A stretch of DNA of 9,188 bases from Bacteroides sp. (lineage in GTDB: Bacteria; Bacteroidota; Bacteroidia; Bacteroidales; Bacteroidaceae), in NCBI GenBank assembly GCA_019414725.1, contig DXLM01000098.1:1-9188 (forward strand). Direction: 5' to 3'. The notes under the pieces are model-generated. The model was given only the letters and a program-made list of their open reading frames with translations, was not told where the DNA came from and did not search any database. This document shows, piece after piece, positions 5,536 through 9,188 of the stretch (the first letter of the stretch is position 1; each line of letters starts with the position of its first letter). The position numbers and the translations under genes were made by a program.

Positions 5536-6475
5536 AGTGCACCGGCCTATCAATACCCCGGGAGTATCGGATAACAAGGGGAAATGTACGCAGCTGGTGG
5601 AATATCTCAGCAAGGAGTCACAGGATGTGCGTCCTTACTATGATAATTTTTTTTCACAACAAAAAGACTTTGTCACACCCCGGACTGTCATGCATCATAT
5701 AGATAATAACCACAGAACCCTGAAAAGAAATGATGATAAGTTCTATATGCTTTCCATCAATCCGAGTGGTGAGGAGCAGAGCCATCTCATAGAAAAGGTG
5801 ACCGGAAAGAAAGTCGGGGAATTCTCGGAACTGACCGCCGGTGAACAGGAAGAGGTACTGGCCGAGCTGAAAAAATTCTCCCGCGGATGCATGGACGAAT
5901 ATGCCCGGAACTTTTACCGGGAGAAAATCAAGTCCGGTGATGATCTGGTATGGTATGGACGTGTGGAAACGGAACGCCATTATAAAGGCGATGATCCCGA
6001 GGTGGAAGCCGGCAGGGCAAAAGCCGGTGAAAGGAAACCGGGACTGCAACTGCATGTGCATATTATCGTCTCTCGCATGGACAAGACACAGACCGTATCC
6101 CTTTCCCCCCTTTCCAAAAGCAGGGGGAACAGGCAGATACTTGACGGAAAGGAGGTGATTGTCGGTTTTGACCGTTCCCAATGGTCCACGCGGTGCGCAT
6201 CATGCTTTAACCGGCAGTACGATTATTTTCCTTATTACCACTCACTGGATGAAAGCCTGAGAAAATATTCCGAGAACTGGCAGCTACGGAACGAACTGAA
6301 GAATCAGGCAGTCTCACAGCTTAAGCAGGAAGTGCTGCATGGAGAGCTCAAAGAGGAAAGACGCCTATACACAAACACTTTCCGTCTCTACAGGTTCGTA
6401 GTGAATCCAAAGAAAGCCATCATCCGGGAATTAAAGAAAATGGGAACGGATCTGCTTACCGGAAGGGAGAGGTAA
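5525..6475 (+). CDS. btgB: BtgB-like relaxase / mobilization protein (DUF5712-type)
   Basis: The 316-residue product is the probable relaxase partner of BtgA, the enzyme that nicks oriT and pilots the strand in transfer. Visible elements in order are NKGKCTQLVEYLSKE (17-31), with the Tyr-containing motif near the N-terminus; DDKFYMLSINPS (70-81); MDEYARNF (123-130); and LHVHIIVSRMD (176-186), a His-x-His metal-binding motif typical of relaxase motif III (H177, H179). Next come LSPLSKSRGNRQ and GFDRSQW, both conserved in the family. The C-terminus is helical and basic. Which Tyr is catalytic cannot be settled by eye (Y27 and Y126 are candidates). I start it at the ATG at 5525, overlapping btgA by 11 nt, because the 20 residues added by an upstream ATG at 5465 are Ser/Arg-rich read-through of btgA in another frame. 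The gene looks intact. Confidence 0.85.
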   Translation: MYCKVHRPINTPGVSDNKGKCTQLVEYLSKESQDVRPYYDNFFSQQKDFVTPRTVMHHIDNNHRTLKRNDDKFYMLSINPSGEEQSHLIEKVTGKKVGEFSELTAGEQEEVLAELKKFSRGCMDEYARNFYREKIKSGDDLVWYGRVETERHYKGDDPEVEAGRAKAGERKPGLQLHVHIIVSRMDKTQTVSLSPLSKSRGNRQILDGKEVIVGFDRSQWSTRCASCFNRQYDYFPYYHSLDESLRKYSENWQLRNELKNQAVSQLKQEVLHGELKEERRLYTNTFRLYRFVVNPKKAIIRELKKMGTDLLTGRER

Positions 6476-6495
6476 GCGGCCGTTCCCATCCAGAT

Positions 6496-6894
6496 ATGTT
6501 TCAAATAAACAGAAAAGAACTCATCCAAAGTCTAATTCAACGTTCTACATATTGCCTATCAGCTCCACTTGCAGAAACCAATGCTTACAAACTTATCGTC
6601 GATTGTAACATATTCATGGGTATTGATACAATGGTTCCTATCCCCAATAATCTTTATATATTTGACAAAACAACACAAAAAACAGTGTTTGTATCTGCAA
6701 TCAATGAATATCTTAAGAAAGAATGTATCAATATCTTCAGAGATTTAAATGCCAATGATTTTAAAAATTCATTAGAGAAACAAGTACTTACCTATACTAA
6801 AGGAAATGTAGAAAGAAGCTTTGAACGCATTCTTTCCCCAACAGGTTGGGGATTAAAAGAATATGTCCCACTAAAAAAAAGGATATTAATTTAG
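6496..6894 (+). CDS. Hypothetical protein downstream of btgB
   Basis: This 132-residue product is not recognised. It is probably soluble: no signal peptide or membrane segment is seen. It has a helical N-terminus (MFQINRKELIQSLIQRS), a hydrophobic middle, and a Lys/Glu-rich C-terminal half (EYLKKECINIFRDL, then KGNVERSFERIL). It starts 20 nt after the btgB stop on the same strand, so co-transcription with the mobilization genes is plausible, but there is no evident ribosome-binding site. Its codons are clearly more AT-rich than btgAB, which suggests a separate origin. It could be a cargo gene or the fragment of a longer gene. The AT-rich DNA after its stop shows no continuing homologous-looking frame. 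Confidence 0.6.
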   Translation: MFQINRKELIQSLIQRSTYCLSAPLAETNAYKLIVDCNIFMGIDTMVPIPNNLYIFDKTTQKTVFVSAINEYLKKECINIFRDLNANDFKNSLEKQVLTYTKGNVERSFERILSPTGWGLKEYVPLKKRILI

Positions 6895-7224
6895 GAGTAG
6901 AAATATAATAGTTCTAAACCTACATTTCCTAAAAGTAAATATTAATACTTATATAAATGGTGTCTTATTATATTTAAAGTAATATAAAGCATCAATCCAA
7001 TATCTCTCATTGAAATATTATATTAGTAATTATTGAACCGTCAACAATTTTATCTGACACCAAATGAAAGGATCTTTATTCATCATCAATACTTCAAGAA
7101 AATTATAATTACTTAGTAATAAATGCAACTACAATTATAATACATCCCTTTTATTTAAATGCCTTTATTTTTTCATGAACAAAGAAATTTTTAAATAGGG
7201 ACATTCAGTAAATAGTACAAAATT
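6895..7224. other. AT-rich intergenic region without a gene
   Basis: About 330 bp of very AT-rich DNA separate the unknown ORF from the IS1182 element. I see no ORF, terminator or consensus promoter. A 7-bp inverted pair, TGGTGTC near 6959 and GACACCA near 7056, is too short to interpret. The left end of the IS1182 element probably lies at the right edge of this stretch. Confidence 0.55.
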
Positions 7225-7266
7225 AGCCAACTAATTCATACACAAAGTCTTTCGAATTAGTTGGCT
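7225..7266 (+). terminator. Perfect 13-bp stem-loop before the transposase
   Basis: AGCCAACTAATTC (7225-7237) and GAATTAGTTGGCT (7254-7266) are exact reverse complements with a 16-nt loop, followed by TTTC. On an incoming transcript this would act as a terminator or would sequester the transposase leader, a common safeguard in insertion sequences against read-through expression. It may alternatively be the terminator of the btg transcription unit. Confidence 0.5.
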
Positions 7267-7280
7267 TTTCTGTATCTTTA
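7250..7280 (+). promoter_or_regulatory. Possible weak transposase promoter
   Basis: TATCTTTA (7273-7280) is one base from the TAnnTTTG -7 box, and TTTC (7250-7253) is a poor -33 at 19 nt spacing. The -33 would sit at the edge of the hairpin's right arm, so hairpin and promoter would overlap. The transposase ATG follows 18 nt downstream. Confidence 0.3.
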
Positions 7281-7298
7281 GGTATAAAGTTTTTCCTT

Positions 7299-8960
7299 AT
7301 GGCAAAGTTACATTTTCGTCCTTACATTCCCAACCAAACCGTTCTTTTTCCACAAAGAATTGATGAAAACATAGCTGTGAACGACCCGGTCCGCATCGTG
7401 AATGCTGTTATTGACAATCTCAATCTTGAGAGTTTCAAGAAACTTTATAAGGAAACGGGCCGTTGTCCTTATCATCCTAAAATGATGCTTAAGGTGATAA
7501 TCTACGCCTACATGAATAATATCTATTCTTGCCGTAAAATAGAGAAGCACCTCCTTCGTGACATTCATTATATTTGGCTTGCCGGTAATGAGCATCCGGA
7601 TTTTATCACGATCAACCGTTTTCGTAACCGTGTAAAGGAGGAAATAAATAATGTATTTACCCAGTTGGTTCTTGTCCTTGCCGATAAAGGTTTCATCAGC
7701 CTTGATGTGGAGTATATCAACGGCACCAAGATTGAATCCAAAGCCAACAAATATACTTTTGTCTGGCGCAAGACAGTCGAACGGAACCGTACGAGACTAA
7801 TGGATAAAATCCGTATTCTCTTGGAGCAGGTGGATGAAGCCATTGCACAGGAGAACTCTATAAAAGACACATCCGTGGAGTTTACTCCCTGCAGGCTCTC
7901 TGACATAGTGGATGAACTTAAAGAAGCCCTGGAACGCCAGCCTGTAACAAAGGATAAGGAAGAAAAGAAAGCCCTGCGCAAAAAGAAGAAGCAGGTCAGG
8001 GAACTTGAAGGGTATCGTGACAAGCTGATAGAATACGACAATCACCTTGATACCCTTGGAGAACGTAACTCCTATTCCAAGACCGATCCTGGTGCCACAT
8101 TCATGCGCATGAAAGAAGATGCCATGAAGTACGGGCAGACCAAACCCGGATATAATCTGCAAATAGGTGCTGAAAACCAATTCATCACAGACTTCCGTCT
8201 GTTTCCCAACCCTACCGATACACTGACCCTCATACCTTTTTTCCACTCTTTCCAGTACCGCTATAACCGTTTACCGAATATCTGTGTGGCAGACTCCGGT
8301 TACGGTTCGGAAGAAAATTACCGGTTTATGCAGGAGAATGGGATAGAAGCCTTCATCAAGTACAATTACTTCCATAAAGAACAGCGTCCCCGTTATACTC
8401 CCAACCCGTTCCATGCCGAAAGTCTCCATTACAATGTCCAAGAGGATTATTACGTTTGTCCTATGGGACAGCACATGAACCGTATAGGAACCAAACGTGA
8501 CAAGACAGCGAGCGGATACATCACCGAAAGTGCCCGGTATAAAGCAAAAAGATGCGAAGGTTGCCCTTTGCGTGGCAGTTGTTTTAAAGCTTGGGGGAAC
8601 CGTATTATAGAAGTCAACCACCGATTAAATCAATACAAACGGCAGGCACGGGAAAGGTTGCTCTCAGAAGAAGGTATCAAGCATAGAGGCAGGAGGTGTA
8701 TAGAACCAGAGGCTGTGTTTGGACAAATAAAATACAACATGGCATACAGAAGATTCCGGCATATGGGAGAAGACAAGGTTACAATGGACTTTGCTTTCTT
8801 TGCTATAGCCTTTAATATCAAAAAAATGTGTGCTAAACTGATAAAAGAAGGAAAGGGACTCATTACAGTTGCCAAATATATGTTTATGGAACTATTTATA
8901 ACCCGATATAATTGGAATATAGCAACTTGTTGCCAAATGCATGAGGAAAGAGCAGCATAG
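7299..8960 (+). CDS. IS1182-family transposase
   Basis: The 553-residue product has the IS1182 organisation. An N-terminal DUF772-type domain spans about 20-125 (YHPKMMLKVIIYAYMNNIYS; DFITINRFRNRV). A charged coiled-coil insertion spans about 160-250. A C-terminal DDE domain follows, with VADSGYGSEENY (D332) and IEPEAVFGQIK (E469 or E471). A CxxC-type cluster (C387 VCPMG; C419, C422 and C428 in RCEGCPLRGSC) is probably a zinc site. The first catalytic position, normally Asp in a DGT motif, reads Asn141 in YINGTKIES (codon AAC at 7719-7721), so this copy may be catalytically impaired even though the frame is full length. The start at 7299 gives the family's usual MAKLHFRPY N-terminus. A terminator-like hairpin follows 36 nt after the stop. 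Confidence 0.92.
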   Translation: MAKLHFRPYIPNQTVLFPQRIDENIAVNDPVRIVNAVIDNLNLESFKKLYKETGRCPYHPKMMLKVIIYAYMNNIYSCRKIEKHLLRDIHYIWLAGNEHPDFITINRFRNRVKEEINNVFTQLVLVLADKGFISLDVEYINGTKIESKANKYTFVWRKTVERNRTRLMDKIRILLEQVDEAIAQENSIKDTSVEFTPCRLSDIVDELKEALERQPVTKDKEEKKALRKKKKQVRELEGYRDKLIEYDNHLDTLGERNSYSKTDPGATFMRMKEDAMKYGQTKPGYNLQIGAENQFITDFRLFPNPTDTLTLIPFFHSFQYRYNRLPNICVADSGYGSEENYRFMQENGIEAFIKYNYFHKEQRPRYTPNPFHAESLHYNVQEDYYVCPMGQHMNRIGTKRDKTASGYITESARYKAKRCEGCPLRGSCFKAWGNRIIEVNHRLNQYKRQARERLLSEEGIKHRGRRCIEPEAVFGQIKYNMAYRRFRHMGEDKVTMDFAFFAIAFNIKKMCAKLIKEGKGLITVAKYMFMELFITRYNWNIATCCQMHEERAA

Positions 8961-8996
8961 CCAAAAGAAAATATAGCAGAACTGTAAAATATAAAA

Positions 8997-9026
8997 GAGG
9001 TTGTGCCAACGTTTTGACACAACCTC
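8997..9026 (+). terminator. Terminator-like hairpin after the transposase
   Basis: GAGGTTGTG (8997-9005) pairs perfectly with CACAACCTC (9018-9026). After one mismatch, inner CAA/TTG pairs (9007-9009 with 9014-9016) follow. The tail ATCTCTTCTT is only moderately T-rich. It probably ends the transposase transcript and may overlap the right end of the insertion sequence. Confidence 0.6.
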
Positions 9027-9105
9027 ATCTCTTCTTAGAAACTTATTAACAAAAATGTATCAAAATGAGAACTATTACGATACACCTTCACTTTAGTGTT
9101 TAATT

Positions 9106-9130
9106 AAATTTATCGATAAAAATTTATCGA
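9106..9130. repeat. 11-bp direct repeat with embedded palindrome
   Basis: AAATTTATCGA occurs at 9106-9116 and again at 9120-9130. The first copy is part of the 12-bp palindrome TTTATCGATAAA (9109-9120). It may be a protein-binding site, an integration scar or chance in AT-rich DNA. Confidence 0.45.
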
Positions 9131-9140
9131 AGCATTGAAC

Positions 9141-9179
9141 AAATAAAACCGCCCGCTCGGGTAGAATCCGAGCGGACGG
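9141..9179 (-). terminator. Intrinsic terminator of an off-window minus-strand gene
   Basis: CCGCCCGCTCGG (9149-9160) pairs with CCGAGCGGACGG (9168-9179) with a single mismatch and a 7-nt loop. On the minus strand the stem is followed by TTTTATTT (9148-9141), a classical intrinsic terminator. The gene it ends lies to the right of the window and is not visible. Confidence 0.75.
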
Positions 9180-9188
9180 CGGAACAGC

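Larger units (their letters stand above)
7225..9026 (+). mobile_element. IS1182-family insertion sequence, ends approximate
   Basis: A single long transposase gene is flanked by stem-loops on both sides, at 7225-7266 and 8997-9026. This fits an IS1182-family element of about 1.8 kb. I compared the two flanks for terminal inverted repeats and found no convincing match, nor a target duplication, so the boundaries given are those of the hairpins and the true ends may lie somewhat outside. Confidence 0.65.

Noticed and set aside
4969..5613. Minus-strand ORF of 214 codons opposite btgA
   Set aside because: It covers the antisense of btgA and its promoter. btgA has family resemblance, a promoter and a coupled partner, so the reverse frame is a shadow.
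6958..7063. Small MITE-like element bounded by TGGTGTC and GACACCA
   Set aside because: The arms are only 7 bp, there is no target duplication and the interior has no structure; chance is the simpler reading.

Overview
The window looks like an accessory region of a Bacteroidales genome (Bacteroides, Phocaeicola or Parabacteroides). The clues are a BtgA/BtgB mobilization pair, a family known from Bacteroides plasmids and transposons, and three promoters carrying the Bacteroidales -7 box TAnnTTTG instead of a sigma-70 -10. Most genes lack a clear Shine-Dalgarno sequence, and the intergenic DNA is AT-rich. No rRNA, tRNA, CRISPR array or core metabolic gene was seen.

Layout, left to right. (1) About 106-2466, minus strand: an IS21-family insertion sequence with istA (integrase-type transposase) and istB (AAA+ helper ATPase), overlapping by 14 nt. 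Its terminal repeats could not be resolved. (2) About 2467-3199: about 730 bp with no convincing gene. It holds several perfect stem-loops, including one with 20-bp arms and two that abut exactly, and a 26-codon minus-strand ORF of low confidence. (3) 3137-4438, minus strand: a compact two-gene operon with a good promoter, an HTH-fused amidoligase, a 78-residue unknown protein joined to it by an ATGA overlap, and an intrinsic terminator. (4) 4378-4983: a divergent intergenic region with a GC-richer, hairpin-dense block that is the best candidate for the transfer origin, followed by the btgA promoter. (5) 4984-6475, plus strand: btgA and btgB (oriT-binding protein and relaxase-like protein), overlapping by 11 nt. 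A 132-codon AT-rich unknown ORF follows. (6) About 7225-9026, plus strand: an IS1182-family transposase gene bracketed by stem-loops. (7) 9106-9188: a short direct repeat and an intrinsic terminator belonging to a minus-strand gene beyond the right edge.

How it fits together: the core is a mobilizable segment (candidate oriT plus btgAB) that would depend on a co-resident conjugative element for transfer, since no coupling protein, mating-pair genes, replication initiator or integrase lies in the window. It shares its regulatory region with an amidoligase cargo operon, and IS elements lie on both sides. The most novel biology is the amidoligase plus 78-aa pair. By family knowledge, an ATP-dependent amide-bond-forming enzyme sits next to a small protein that could be its substrate or partner. 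This is inference; the sequence shows only the catalytic motifs and the tight coupling.
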